Shown in pieces: positions 38,519-51,000 of a stretch of 64,000 bases of DNA. Within the stretch, counting starts at the first letter, position 1. Each line of letters begins with the position of its first letter. The stretch is from Synchiropus splendidus (Eukaryota > Chordata > Actinopteri > Syngnathiformes > Callionymidae). The stretch lies in the NCBI RefSeq assembly GCF_027744825.2, contig NC_071340.1, positions 12,846,001 through 12,910,000 of the forward strand, written 5' to 3'. The position numbers were made by a program, and so were the translations under genes. Under the pieces are notes generated by a model. That model was not told where the DNA came from. It worked only from the letters and a program-made list of their open reading frames with translations, and ran no database searches.

Positions 38519-38547
38519 TTTGGTCAGTGCTCTGGTCACTGACCAAA
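38519..38547. repeat. perfect hairpin, 11-base stem and 7-base loop
   Basis: TTTGGTCAGTG, loop CTCTGGT, then CACTGACCAAA. It lies 65 bases from the previous hairpin, with a TTTGGCCAAA palindrome between them. Confidence 0.85.
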
Positions 38548-39537
38548 GACACCTCCACGTATAGCTTGTATCATTGTATATTTCACATTTTTGCATGCTC
38601 TTTCACAGATCTGTCTTCTAAACGCCTTTAAATGTTGACAATTTTATCTCCTCTGTTCACATAGAAAACCTGTTTTTTTTTTCTTTTCTTACCATTTAGT
38701 GTTGCCACAGAGTCATTATCTTGTTCACTGTTGTAAATGTGATCTCTTCTTTAATTAACTTAGACTTTTGTTGCATGGCTCCACTGCTTCCTGGCAGCAT
38801 GAGATTAACTTGGAGTTTTAACTTGACATCGCAAGACATGAACATATCGGTGAGTAATTGAGCTTATTTGAGTTGCTGTCCTGTTGTCAGCGGCGAGATG
38901 AGCGAACTACTTTGTTCCAAGAGTCATTTGTTTGTGTACGCCAGAAATGCCTTATGCAAACAATCCAAAAATCTAAATATATGTTCCGCTGAATAAAATA
39001 TATCACTTCTAGCACATCGTGGGGAATGTATTGTGAGGGACAGGATTCACCGACCAAAGCGTAGTTATTTATGTATTTAAGGCAGAATTTCAGCAGAAGT
39101 TCAGATATTATTTCACAACTGGAGTGTCTTCACCGTCTGTGCTTCCTGAGCTGGTCGTGACTGACAGAATGCCGTCGGGGTGAATCTATGCATATGTTCC
39201 GTCTATAACAAACTCCCGCACCCTCAGGATGACACCAGATCAATGCCACTCTAAATAGCAAGTAATGGCAATGGGGATTCAAACTTCTGCCTGCAACAAC
39301 AGAATCAAGGATGTTTGTTGAGGGCCAACGGTTGTGTAACGTTCCCTCGAGCAAGTTTGTTAAGTGTGGGTCAGGGGCCAGATGTCGCATGCATTTTTAA
39401 ACAGACAAGCCTACAGAGAAGCATATGTTTATGAGCTTATACGATCCTTCATATTCATGTAAGACTACGCCACGTCTGTGCTGTTCAGAACAATGTGTAC
39501 AATGGATCTATAATCCTCTCTTTATCTAAGATGTAAC

Positions 39538-39800
39538 TTTAAAGGCCCACATTATGCTCATTTCAGGGGCTTCCAAAATGGTATTAGATCCCAGTGGGGC
39601 ACTGCAGTATAGTTCTTTCAATAAAATACTCTGTAAATCTAAACCTGTGTGCTGTAGAAATTGATCGCTTTTCTCTGTGCCTCAAATATTTGAACATAGC
39701 TTGACAAAATGCGGCACCGTGGAGCACAGGATAGTCCCAAGCAACTGCAATGTACAGCGCAACTTTTACGTGTTCAAACAACAAAACGTATTGATGATCA
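39538..39800 (+). repeat. dispersed teleost repeat, class unknown
   Basis: TAAAGGCCCACATTATGCTC followed by ATTTCAGG resembles the start of a very abundant fish repeat (AAAGGTCCCATATTATGCTCATTTTCAGG). The right boundary is estimated. Confidence 0.45.
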
Positions 39801-40511
39801 TTTTGATCGATTCTGGATCAAAATGTTTAAGTGACACAACCTTACATTGCATTGTATGTGTTCCGTATTAACAAAAAAAAAGATTCACAAAATTCAATAA
39901 TAAGCAGCAATCTTATGTTTTATTCCCTTATTCACACAGACATGCAGACACACCTCATATTATTCATTATTTTTATACACTACACAAAAAAAAAATCCAT
40001 GTATCTAAGGCTGTATAGGATCAATGAACAGAACCACAACCTGTTGGTCAAAGGCAAAAAATAATAATAATAATGTACCATGGTGCATTTAGAAAGGTAT
40101 CTGTGCATAACAAAAAAATGCTAAACAAAATGATAATGGAAATATAATAATACATTTAGTTTTCGAGTTTAAAAGTTGCAGAAGTTATTTGTTGAGACCA
40201 ACTTAAATTTTAACGTGCAGATATAACAGCCAAGCTCTTATTCCATCGCAAAAGATGATTATCATGTATACATTTCCTCCACGCCGCCATGCTATGAAGG
40301 CTTTGTTTTGAATTCCCCAGAAGGATTAGAAATGTCAGGCCCACTTAAATGCCGTACACCGCATCCAACTGTGTATACATTTTGGGCACAGGCACATTTA
40401 TGAAGGACAACACAGGAGCAGATGGTGAGTGGGTGTTTGCAGGTAGGCAGTGTGAGCACACTCAGTTTGCTATTTTTCTCATTCGCCACCGCCAAATGCT
40501 GCATGCACCAC

Positions 40512-40512
<1 letters not shown>

Positions 40513-40547
<35 letters not shown>

Positions 40548-40558
40548 TATATATATAT
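40513..40558 (+). repeat. (CA)n then (TA)n compound microsatellite
   Basis: About 33 bases of CA followed directly by about 12 of TA. Confidence 0.95.
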
Positions 40559-41594
40559 TAAAATTCAGTGTGCGGCGTTATTGCCAAACATTTGCTGTTA
40601 CTGGATGTCGCGAGGTTTTCATCTTTCCCTTCTTCGGGGTGCTTCGCCTCATCCTTGCTACGGTGTTTATTCAAATTATTTTGTCTCATTTATCTGAATA
40701 AATGAATGCAACACTTTGCTGTGAAGCCAATAAGACACTTTTTTCTTTCCTACAAATGTATTGATCAGACTCATCATCCCGAGGCTGCTCATATTCTGTC
40801 CCAGTGTCAGCAGTGATAGAGTTTGTTACCATTAAAATCCCAACAAAATGGTTCCAGAATCAAGCCATGGTTGACATATCTGCAAAGCAGTGTTCAATAT
40901 TTCGGAAAAGTAAAGACGAGGTAGCGTACATCCTTTCTAGAAGGAGACTGCAAACGTACTGCAGATCAGGTCCAGAAAGTAGGCATTGGCTTTTAAACCA
41001 TAATGCCACTTTCTTTGTAGCATTTAACCCCAAAACACAGATCAATAAGATGAGAATTTTTTTGTCTGAATTGGCTTGAAAAAAAAAGGGTCATAGAGGT
41101 CTATTGCCAGATTGCTTGCACACACTGACTGGGGTGAGAGATAGTCCAGCACAGGGCGGAAGATGATACCGATCGCTGCACCAGATAACGGTTCCTCTGA
41201 CTTTCCTGAGCTGGTGCACATCTTTGTGGTGGTTTCTGTCACCAAATTATTGTTGCATAATGCCACCCCATTATAACTCAACTACAAATGCCCTAAAATC
41301 AATTGACAGACAATCAACACTTTGATGCATTCTCCGCAAACTCAGGAGCTGTGTGTCCTTTGCCTCGGTTGTGGGACTGTGGGCTAGGACTCTGGAGGCT
41401 TCAAGGGACTTGACCTTGTTCTTTGTGGGATTGTGTGGGAGGTTCTATATTCTAGACACTGGCTTTTTGGCATATGAACCTTCATATACCTTTGGGTTGC
41501 TTAGCCAGTGGGTCATAGCTTGATACAATATTCCTAGAGTGAGGAGGGCTTTCTGTCTGGTTGCTTCTGGACCTCATCTCTGCTCAGATACTGT

Positions 41595-42187
41595 TGTCAT
41601 GATTCTGCTTTTATTTTGTCCCTTGAGTCATGTTTTGTTTCTCCCGTCTTCCTTCCTGTTCCTGTGGCACACGGCTGGAGCCAATCACCCTTTAATCACC
41701 TGTGTATAAAGACACCTGGACTCCTGCAACATGTGCCGGATCGACTCCTTTTGTTCCCTGTGGTAAATTGGTTCTCCTTGTTTTTTCTCTCTCTGTGCTC
41801 TAGTTTGTTCATTGTTGACAACTCTCTCTGAAACCCTGGTTGCCTGAGTTAGAGTTTAGTTCCTTCCTCTGTTTCCGTGTGTTTCCTGGTTTCTTTTGTG
41901 ACTGACTATCTCTGTTCATTGTGCTTTTGTCTCTCTGTTTCCAGATTTAAATTGGTTTGATTCTCCCGGTTCGGTGATGCTTTCTGTTGGACTATTATTC
42001 ATGTTTATGGACTTCTGCCAGTTTGGTGACTCTTTTTGGCCATTCTGACTTTGCTTTGATTCTCCCGGTTCAGTGATGCTTTCTGTTGTGGTTTTATTGT
42101 TGTTAAACATTAAAATATTGTATTTTGACTCGCTCCTGACCCTTTCATCACTGGACTTGGGTCCCACCCACGTCTTGACCCGTGACA
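41595..42187 (+). mobile_element. solo LTR (593 bp) with 5-bp target duplication
   Basis: The element begins TGTCATG and ends CGTGACA, so it has the TG...CA ends of an LTR with a five-base inverted terminus (TGTCA/TGACA). The five bases ACTGT occur directly before (41590-41594) and after (42188-42192), a perfect target duplication. Inside are a TATAAA at 41705-41710 and an ATTAAA poly(A) signal at 42109-42114, the expected U3-R layout on the plus strand. No internal gag/pol sequence or second LTR is present, so it is a solo LTR left by recombination. A five-base duplication fits Ty3/gypsy-type or related LTR retrotransposons; the family cannot be named. Confidence 0.88.
41960..42093 (+). repeat. 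internal direct duplication within the solo LTR
   Basis: The block TTCTCCCGGTTCGGTGATGC followed by TTTCTGTTG at about 41960-41989 recurs at about 42060-42088 with one G-to-A change. The spacing is about 100 bases. Such duplicated U3 blocks are common in LTRs and often carry enhancer sites. Confidence 0.8.
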
Positions 42188-43796
42188 ACTGTGGCCCAGT
42201 TTATTCCACACTAAGACCTCCAACTGTGGCCACAGTGGTTTACATGAGTGATACAACTAGGGTGAAGGTCACCTTATTCAAAACTGAGACCACCGTTCCA
42301 AATTGTACGAGGACAAATGCTGAAGCATCTCAACAACAGATTGATCGATAGACCACGAAGTTTCAGGCGCGAACCAGCAACAATGCAGAAATGTCTATTA
42401 ACTACCATCAACTATTCCCAGTTGGAGAACATTTAGCCCGATTTGCTTTGAAAGAATGTTATTTATTATTGATCCTCTCACCCTGATGATGCAAGGAACA
42501 TGGCTGACAGACTCGGAAGCACATTCTTGCAACAGAAAATACGGTTTCAGAATGCAGTAATGAATGAATGCGTAATGAAATCAAGTGTTTTCTGGATGAC
42601 ATGGAGCAGTAATTGAAATGATCTTTGTTTTAACAGAAAGGGCAGCACGATGATCCGGGAGTGTGACCTTTTCATTTAACCGCTTCCTAACTTTTCAAGT
42701 CACAGTCATGGCCGCAGCTGGGTAAAGGAAGACGGAATGGAGTCCACAACTACGCATTCCAATCCTGCTACTAAACAAAATGCAGAGGCTCTTTTGATAA
42801 GAAAGCCAGCGAGGACCTGATAAGAGAACAGGAAATAAACAGACGAGCATATGGGCAGTGACTGAGACAGAAATAAAGTTGATTCACAGTCAGTAACCTG
42901 TTTGTTATGTGCAGGGATTATGCCGTATTGTATAGGAAATGTACACACATCTCATTTATATGCATAGCTTTATTCAAGCTTGTGGGGGGAACAAACTTGA
43001 GCGAGATGCTGTGTAATGTTATCTTCCAGATGGATTCTGTCTTTCTTATCCGAAACCGGAGGGAAAAGCCAAGCATCGCTTTCATTCATATCGTACCATC
43101 GCAGCTGAGCATCACTATTAATACAGGCAGCCAGTGCAGGGCAGTGCATTAGAATATCTAAAACACTGGCCGGGGAAGGGCTGCTACATTCAGGGAGATG
43201 GGATAATGTTTTTCTGGGTGGCTGACAACTGATATTATGGCTGGCTGCTTACTGTATCTGTGCTGTACAAGATACGTCCTGTCTCCTCCTCCCTGCCTCT
43301 TTGTGCTTGTCAACGCTGTTATTTACTGCTTATTTTTATAATGTCGGGTTCGCTTTTGTCTGGTTGTCTGAGTGGCACCTCTTTGTTCTGTTGACCATTT
43401 ATTTGCTCCAGCTTCTGAGAAATACCACATTCCTCTGTCTTTGTCTTTCAGATGACATCCCCAAAGGCGTATTTTACACCAATCGACCACACATTGATCT
43501 GGTTTAGCCCAGACACTTCTTCATCGCCCTTTTCTTTCAAGTTAACTTCCCCTCTGTCTTCATGTGCTCCGTCTGTCGTCCTCATTCTGCTCGTCACGCC
43601 ATCCAGTAAATACTGTGTAATTTTAGTGGTTTTCTCTGAAACATCCATTTTTTAAGTCCCTATTGTTCCGCTTTCATTGTAAAACAGTGGCCATATTGTA
43701 TACTTAGCGGAATATAACAGTTATAGAGTAGCAACAAGTGACTTTCAGTAGACATATTGTATTCTCTTCCTTTCTTTATTCATCTTTTATCGTAGG

Positions 43797-43858
43797 AGTT
43801 TTTGTAGCAAAAAGAAATCCCCCCTCGGATAAATAAAGTAACTCTGATTCTGAAGACA
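43797..43858 (+). mobile_element. 3' end of a non-LTR retrotransposon (LINE-like), fragment
   Basis: The sequence runs ATAAATAAAGTAACTCTGATTCTGA, resembling the AATAAAGTA-plus-short-repeat tail of fish LINEs. Only about 60 bases are convincing; upstream coding sequence of the element is not seen. Confidence 0.4.
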
Positions 43859-43967
43859 TCCTAGAAATTCTCCATTTTTTTATATATGTTATAGTTATAA
43901 TTGCTAGGTTGAGATCCTTCCTGCCCAGTGGTACTATCCTGTCTCTACCCATACTTCCCTTCGAGTC

Positions 43968-44181
43968 TTGGGGTCTCAAATTGGTCCTCAAAGAGTCCTG
44001 GTCCTCAAAGACCAGTCGCCTTTTCATCAGTCAGGGGTCTGAAGAATGTATTCCGTTTATTTTTGAGTCTGGTGCTGTTTGTTTCGGCCGCACCCGATCG
44101 CTTCAACTGCGTGTTCTTGTTTGGTTGGAACAAAAACCCGAACCCACTGCGGCCCCTTTGTGGATCAGTTTGAGACCCCTG
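43968..44181. mobile_element. 214-bp hAT-like MITE with about 20-bp inverted ends
   Basis: The left end reads TTGGGGTCTCAAATTGGTCC and the complement of the right end reads CAGGGGTCTCAAACTGATCC. The CAGGGGTCTCAAAC terminus is of the hAT type and is frequent in fish genomes. The eight bases outside the ends (TTCGAGTC and CCCAAGAC) match at only four positions, so the target duplication is decayed or absent. It contains a short tandem GTCCTCAAAGA pair near its left end. Confidence 0.72.
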
Positions 44182-44869
44182 CCCAAGACCGTAAACGTTG
44201 GTCCCATCACTGACGTAAGCACTAAAGAATTACAGTTATTTCCGGGCGGCATGCAAACGCACACACAAACACACTGTCTATCGTCCCTCCAATCACACAC
44301 AGTGGAGAAGTGAAGAATAAAATCATTAAGCTTCTCCCAAGCCAACAATGATAGAGAACAGCTTACAGGCTTATTTCATTTGGAGATTCCATTCCCTACT
44401 TTGGCAGAACTGAAGATAAAATTGGATCCAACATTTTTTCCATCTGGAGGTTTATAGTCTCTCCCACCTTTTTATCCGCTTTCTCTGCTGTCTGTCTCTC
44501 TCCGATCATCACTCCTTCCGCCGGAGCACATAACTCTTCTTTCCCCAATGAGTGGCACTTTCATCCCTACCTCCGTCTCTGGCATTTGTCCATTCATTCA
44601 TTTCATACTCATCTCCTCCTGCCTGTTTTGCATCCATAATTTCCCTCTTCAGTTCCACCACTGCACTGGAAGAACTGGCCTTGTGAGCTACAACTTATAA
44701 ACTATTTATTTGAGTTTTAGTCTTCTAGATTCAGCTAAAATATTGTGGTTAGTAACCACTAGCTGCAGCCTCCTTCTTTGCCTCAAAAAATATATATATA
44801 TCAAAAAATAATGATAACAAACTAAAAAATAATAATAATAATAAAAAAGTAAGCTTTTGTTTCTATCAC

Positions 44870-45179
44870 AAGTAACATCCGACTTACGAGCTGCTTGACT
44901 TACGTCCACCTGTACTTACGATCACGGCCAGGCGATGCTTTTTTTTTTTTTTTTATTCAATGTGGCAACACAGAACGTAGCAGCCCGGCAACGTGTACAA
45001 CAGTTACGGCAGCACAGTATCCCAGCATCTCACTCTCACACAGCCATCTACCACTACAGTAGCACCTATAACCCTCGCGTCGGCCATTTTGAATGGCATT
45101 TCAGTTACGTCCAATCTGACTTACGAACGGTTGGTCGGAACCGATCCTGGTCGGAACCGATCCTGGTCGGACGTTACTT
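44870..45179. mobile_element. 310-bp MITE with 14-bp terminal inverted repeats
   Basis: The left end reads AAGTAACATCCGAC and the complement of the right end reads AAGTAACGTCCGAC, one mismatch in 14. Just inside the left end are repeated 'gacttacgagctgcttgacttacgtcc' type words and a poly-T run, typical of Tigger-derived short elements in fish. A clear target duplication is not visible. The element borders the open frame at 45311-45726. Confidence 0.68.
45132..45171 (+). repeat. 16-bp tandem repeat, 2.5 copies
   Basis: The unit TGGTCGGAACCGATCC occurs twice in perfect tandem and is followed by eight bases of a third copy. It lies just inside the right end of the 310-bp terminal-inverted-repeat element. 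Confidence 0.9.
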
Positions 45180-45310
45180 CTATTGTAGAGGGAATAGCAC
45201 TCCCAAAAATGGTCTCAAAATGTTTATGCTAACATGTTTATACAGAGTAAATAAATGTGTCTATAACATGCATTTGACTTACATTTCATACAACTCTTAA
45301 AGTGACATTC

Positions 45311-45726
45311 TTTATTCAAGATGTGACTTCTAACTTTCTGTCCACAACATCAGTGTTTTGCAATTCCACCAATTTCTTACATGCTAGTCTTAATATGCTG
45401 TAATAACCTTTGGGATTGGTATAGTCTTTCTCTTCTCCAGGGAAGTGTTCCATTGTGAGAAGTATTTGTTCTTTTAGCCAACAATAAATTGCATCATTAT
45501 CGCCATGTTGGAAACCAGCGGCGGTGGCGGCGGCTGCACTCCTGCTACGTTGCGCTTTAATGAGGTATGCCAACAGCAGTGCGGGGTGCCCAGATGAAGA
45601 ATGTCTGTCTGCCATGTTGCCAGCCAGATGAGGAAGAAAGTCCAGAATGTCAAGTAACTCCTTTGACACCAAGTCTATTATTTTGTCCCCTCCACGGCCG
45701 ATCCTCCGCAGCCAGAGTCCTAATTA
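45311..45726 (-). CDS. unidentified coding-like open frame with overlapping poly(A) signal
   Basis: An open frame runs from about 45726 to the stop at 45318-45316; the first ATG is at 45615, giving a 99-residue product starting MADRHSSSGHPALLLAYLI. It contains an alanine run encoded by GCC repeats, then CWLKEQILLTMEHFP, GEEKDYTNPKGYYSIL and ends with KLEVTS. Upstream of the ATG the frame is open for another 37 codons (RIGRGGDKIIDLVSKELL). Composition and codon use look protein-like, and AATAAA overlaps the stop (45316-45311). I do not recognise the family. It lies on the unc5c strand, next to a 310-bp terminal-inverted-repeat element. It could be a small gene, a retrocopy fragment without a poly(A) tail, or part of a transposon. 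Confidence 0.4.
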
Positions 45727-48700
45727 ACTTTTATCTCGGGTCCGCTCCTCTCACAAGAACTTCTTTCTGAAATGAGCTGAGCTTGAACTTGTGGGAACCG
45801 GAGCAGTAGTTACAGAGCCGGGGCCGCAAAGGTCTCAGGAGTGAGACACACTGGCTGTGTGTTCGAAGGAGAGATGGCATGAGAGTGGAGAGAGCCGCTT
45901 CTTTTTATTTGAGGGGGGGCTGGGGGGTTGGGGCTGAAGCTCAACTATGAGAGCTTCGTACGGCGCAGTCAACAAGTGTTGCAGCTGGCTGAATATATAT
46001 AAAAAACACTTGAACAAAATGAATAATTCAAATTTGAAAATAGAGCTGAGTTCTTGTTACTTGATACTGTATCTGTGCGAGACTACGGCACCACGTGACC
46101 ATACCACATCCTTTTTAAAGGCATTTTCCTGATGATTCATTTTTTTATCTTCAGCAAACGGTTTTGTGCACATCAGCCATTCTACTTAAGTTTCACTCCA
46201 GAGAGAAAACATGGCTTATTAAGTCAAAATACAAAGCCGGCTTGTAGATGTGTTAGCTGTCTGCAGCTCCCAACACACATGAGCTTCATCCATTATTTAA
46301 AACATGAGCCATGTTAACTTGATCCTTTCAACTATAGAGAGCACTTCGACATTAAACTTTAAAATGACATGCCTTACATGTACATAAGGCGATTAAAAGA
46401 TGTACCACAACATATATCACATGATGCGCTAAGAAACAGGGGCCGTGTAAAGAGTAGTGCACTCTATGTGGTCTTGACGTTCCTTTCCTCTTGAACTTCA
46501 CAGAGCAGTGAGAGAACTCAAGTAACAGCATGATGCAAAAAACATCATTATATTGATTGATCTTCTGTAGGTAAATTCACTTTTGCGGTATAGTTTCTCA
46601 TCTCCTTCTCTCACACTGGGCAAGAGGGACACCCTGACCTAAGACCTTCTTGCTGCGAGGCTGCAGCACTAAGCACAATCCCCACTGTGCTCCCAGAGCA
46701 TGACTTCAATTATCTGTCTTTTTTTTTTAACTAACTAAGCAAAATGATCTATACAGACACTGCCAGAAGATAGAGCCAGTTTCATGGGTGTCCATAATGA
46801 CGCTAGAAGTAAAACACTGCCTAGATATGTGAAGCTCTAGTCGGTCATTGCTAGAAGTGTTTGTGCGGTGATCTTGTCGGAACGACACAGACCAATGAGA
46901 ACAGTGTTTTTGTTGGAAAGTATCTGCCTGTCTGGAAAATAACTTTAAAAGGTTTTCATGTATAGAAATTGCAAGATATTGATGAAAATGTGGAGTATAG
47001 GATGGCTTTGAATGAAGCATTGTGGAGTTCTTCAAACAAAAATAAATTAAAAAAAAAACTTGGGTTTGCTATTAATATTGCTTTGTCAGTTGGCGTTGTG
47101 GTTACTACACATCTTGGGTTGGAGTGCCAGTCCTTTTTGCCATGAGCCAGTCGTTCCAACAGTTGTTGACACTCCATTGTCTATGTAAAACTCCGAATTT
47201 GCCTGTCCGTTCCTGCATGTGTTTCTACACTGGACCGAGAGTCAGCTTACAGAAGGTCATAGGCCAAGGATGCCTTTGTCAAAGTTTCTCCTCCACCTCA
47301 GGACACAGACTCATGTTTCACTCCTCCTCATTCCGGGGGGTACATGATGTTACCAGGACCACCAAGAGTCAGCAAGACATGACCCGGACTCCACACCAAG
47401 GATTCTTCTCGGAGGCAACCACAGTCCAAGTCACATCAACTGGCTGCGCTTGATGTAAATCAAGTTCAGCAAGAGCATTGTGTTTTGGCAGATCACTTCC
47501 TTGTCCAGATCAGACGAATGGTAAAACGGTAAATAGCTCTTACAAAGTCACCCACTCACTGCGACGCCATCTGAACCAAACCAGGGTTAGGTGCCTTGCT
47601 CGGGGACACAACAACAGAAAATATGAATTCAGGCAAATCAAATTTAACCCACAAATACAGAACACAATCTGACTTGAAATGGACAAGACGCAGACACTCG
47701 CCACAGAGCAATGTTATTTTCAAGTCCTGGATGAAATTAAACCTGTATTTACATTTCCGCTCTCACAGACTGATGGAGTCGCTGAGTGGTTAATTATGTA
47801 TTTGCAGATCTTCTGGAAGCCAGTCAGAAATCTGATCACTGCTTAATGCAGCACAGCACAAAGTTCAGACTCAGTTCACATTTGACCAAGTGTGCATTAC
47901 TAATTTTAGGCCGAGCCATGATGAAAGACTTTTAAAGGTCCAGTCGGACTGTTGAAGGATGCTCCGTATTCGAAACACATGTTGCTATTCAAACAGGGAA
48001 CATATGAGCGCTGGATAGTCGAAATACTGTGTTTAATACTACGCTATATGTTTTCATTTCCCGACTTGTGATTGCATGTAAATAACAAGGTTCACCTCCA
48101 TTACCCTCATTCGTAAGTGCTCTTCTTGATTACCGTCAAACATAAAAAGTCCATCAGCAGGACAAGGGATGCCAGGAAACCATCAGAAGAAAGGAGGAGG
48201 TTAGAAGTTCAAACCTCAAGTGAACAAGTGACTCAGTCACTCTGTTTATAGGCGAATCAGTCCAGCTCAAAAAGATGTATGGTTGTGTTGATGGGCTGGA
48301 AGTTGAAGTTGCCCTGAGGCGGCCAGTGCTGCATGACTGGGCCTTTTCACGCGGGGCCCACACAAAGAACTGCAATGAACTAGGGAAATAACAAGAGGTT
48401 AGTTAGTTAACTGGGGTCGGCAGGTCAAAGGTGATAAGGCTCTTAAGAATGTGCCTAGACTTCAGGGTGTGTTACTTCTGGCTACGCTATGACTACAAGT
48501 CTTTTTAATTTGATAGAAAATCCATGAACTTTTTAAGAATTTGTTTCCCCTTTAAATGGTATTAAGAATAAAGAGGTTGCAGTTGTGGGAGGTGAATGGG
48601 CTACGGCAATAAAAGAGGGCTGGTTTTGGCGTGGTGCATGTGAGTCATAAACATGTGCGACACGATGAAAGAGTGTGAGTGCAGGTGGACGCTGAGGTCA

Positions 48701-50132
48701 GGAGTTGAGAGTAGCAGGGGGCTAACAGGAGAATCACGGCATGACTGCATCTGTTTGCAGTAGGTTGCCCTGTCAGCGCGCTGATGAATGAGTTTGAAGT
48801 GTTTCATGCTCGTAAGCTCACAGCTAATGGACTACAGCTGAACACTGGTTTTTACAAAGCAGCTCCCTGAAAACGTGAAGCTTCTCTCTAGTGCTGGATG
48901 TTAGAACAGTTGTTTATTCATAGAAATGAAGATTATAAAGTGAACTTCACCTAAGCATCCAGGCAGAACAGTGAAAAAAACAAGGCGCTTGAGTTTCGAT
49001 TGAGACGTCAATACATTGATCACGTGTCATCTTTCAGGGTAGCAAAATAAACACTATTCTTGGGATCAGTCGGAACGCTGAGGTCGAGGTGACAGGATTA
49101 TGCAAGATTATTTCATCTGAGTTGTCATAGGGGAGAACAATGGCCCCAAATAATCCTCTTGTCAGAGGCACAGCTACCAGCATCTGAAGGTTTTACACGG
49201 GACAAAACCTGTAACAGCGAGAATCCAAAACTATTAGACATATCGTACACAGAGAAAATGAAAATAAATAAATAAAATAAATAAAAAAAGGTCACTGCTG
49301 TGGTTACGGTTCCCCTGAGGGATGACATGAAATCTTGGAATGATAGCTCCTCCTCAAATTAATAATTTGCACTTCATCACTGGCGATGAAGTAGCTGTCA
49401 AAGAAAATATTACGTCATGGACACACTTACATCACACCCTCGGATTCCGTGGAAATCATGTTGCTGACCAAGCTAGAGTTGGTGCAGATTTAACGCGACA
49501 CTTTTTATTTGCATAGGGTCTTGCAGGAAATCAAAAGACTACTTTTATAAAAAAAACAACAAAAAAAAACAGTATTTTTGTATCAATAAAGTACTTCATG
49601 GAGTGTCGAATTGACTGTGTCTGGTGTGCATGATCAAACACTAAAACTGTCTGTCTGTGCTAAAGGATGCATGCAGGTCCTTTCTCAGAGACATGTTATG
49701 GTGAGGATGGACGATTGCCTGGCATCCACTTTTTAATGCCATGTGATAACCAGGCTCTTACTTAGAGGGGCGTCTGGGCATGAGGGGAATGGCCTTAACT
49801 GAAATCATGAGCCAGTTTTTTCTTTTTAGCAGGATACCCTGACTCTCTGATGAGGGCCTCTGTAGTGCCTGAATCACACTGCCATCATGCTGGTCTCCAT
49901 AAAAAAGGGTGTTTTCCCTGGTGGTTCAGCTGAATGAGAAGAGCGCTGTCATTGACTCTTGTCTGATGCTGCTCACGAGAATGGGAATAGCTCCCCTCAT
50001 GGTCGACAGACATCATTGTGCCTTGACTAATAAATCCTAGCTAGAAACCCCGTGATGACAGTGGACTCACAAGCTGGAAGACAAGTCAATCGGGTGTGTT
50101 GAATTATACTTGAGCCATGTGGTGTCAAACAT

Positions 50133-50345
50133 AGATATTAGTGCTGTCAATAGATTTTTAAAGGCACTACGGCCATAGTGGTGATTTAATCGCAAATTAA
50201 TACAACATTTAGTGTTCAAAATGTAACTCAAGGGAACATTTCGTAAATGTTGAGTGGCCAGTAATACATTCCTCATGTAAATATTTGCTTTTCGGACGAA
50301 CCCATCCATAAGCATTCTTTAGAATAACCTCACAGGCAGTGACTG
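50133..50345 (+). repeat. dispersed AGGGCTGTC-ended repeat, copy B
   Basis: It starts near TTAGTGCTGTCAATAGATTT, has ATTTAATCGCAAATTAATAC inside, and shares the blocks described for copy A in the same order. Together the copies suggest an element with inverted ends of the type AGGGCTGTCAA. Confidence 0.6.
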
Positions 50346-50639
50346 CTCAAAAACTTGCTAAATCTGCAACATTGCCCTGAAGAACTGCACGACGGAAAGC
50401 GTGCTCTTGTATGGTTTGAGGAGGAAGTGAAGCTGCGAGTGATTTTAACTTAACTTGGCATAACAGTGCATCGAGGTCCCTGCAACTGTGTCCTTCCTTA
50501 CAGGCTTGTGTTGTTCTACATGTGGGCCAATTAAAAAATAGAAAGCGTAGTTCTGTCTCACAATATCAAATATAAAAACCTAAGATGGATGAAGACCACT
50601 GTACAAGGATGAACACCCTTGTACAGTATTTCAGTACAA

Positions 50640-51000
50640 AATTAGAATCAGATTCAGAATTTAATTTATTGCCATGGTCAGTGGGGAGCCCACCAAGTAA
50701 GGAAAGTGTTTTGGAATAAAGAGCTGACAAAATAAAATAAAATAAAATAAAATAAAACAACAAAGGCTGATCACATATTCAACAGTCTGACGGCCGAGGG
50801 GAAGAAGCTGTTCCTGTGACATAAGGTTCTGGTCTGGATGGACCGTAGCCTCCTGCCAGAGGGAAGAGGGACGAACAGTCTATGCCCAGGATGAGAAGGG
50901 TCGGCTCTGATCCCACCTGCGCAGGCATTTGTCTTGTTGGTAATCTCTGCACAGTCGGCAGCGTATGGACCGGCACCGTTTCACAGAGACAGAAATGATA
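50640..51000 (+). repeat. dispersed repeat with ATAAA microsatellite
   Basis: It opens with AGAATCAGATTCAGAATTTA then TTTATTGCC, contains a perfect run of about six AAAAT units (50728-50757), and continues with CAGTCTGACGGCCGAGGGGA then AGAAGCTGTTCCTG. These words are frequent in fish genomes as a dispersed repeat. I cannot assign its class with confidence. Confidence 0.55.

Noticed and set aside
43909..44313. 134-codon plus-strand open frame
   Set aside because: It runs across the hAT-like element with CAGGGGTCTC ends and has no protein-like features of its own.
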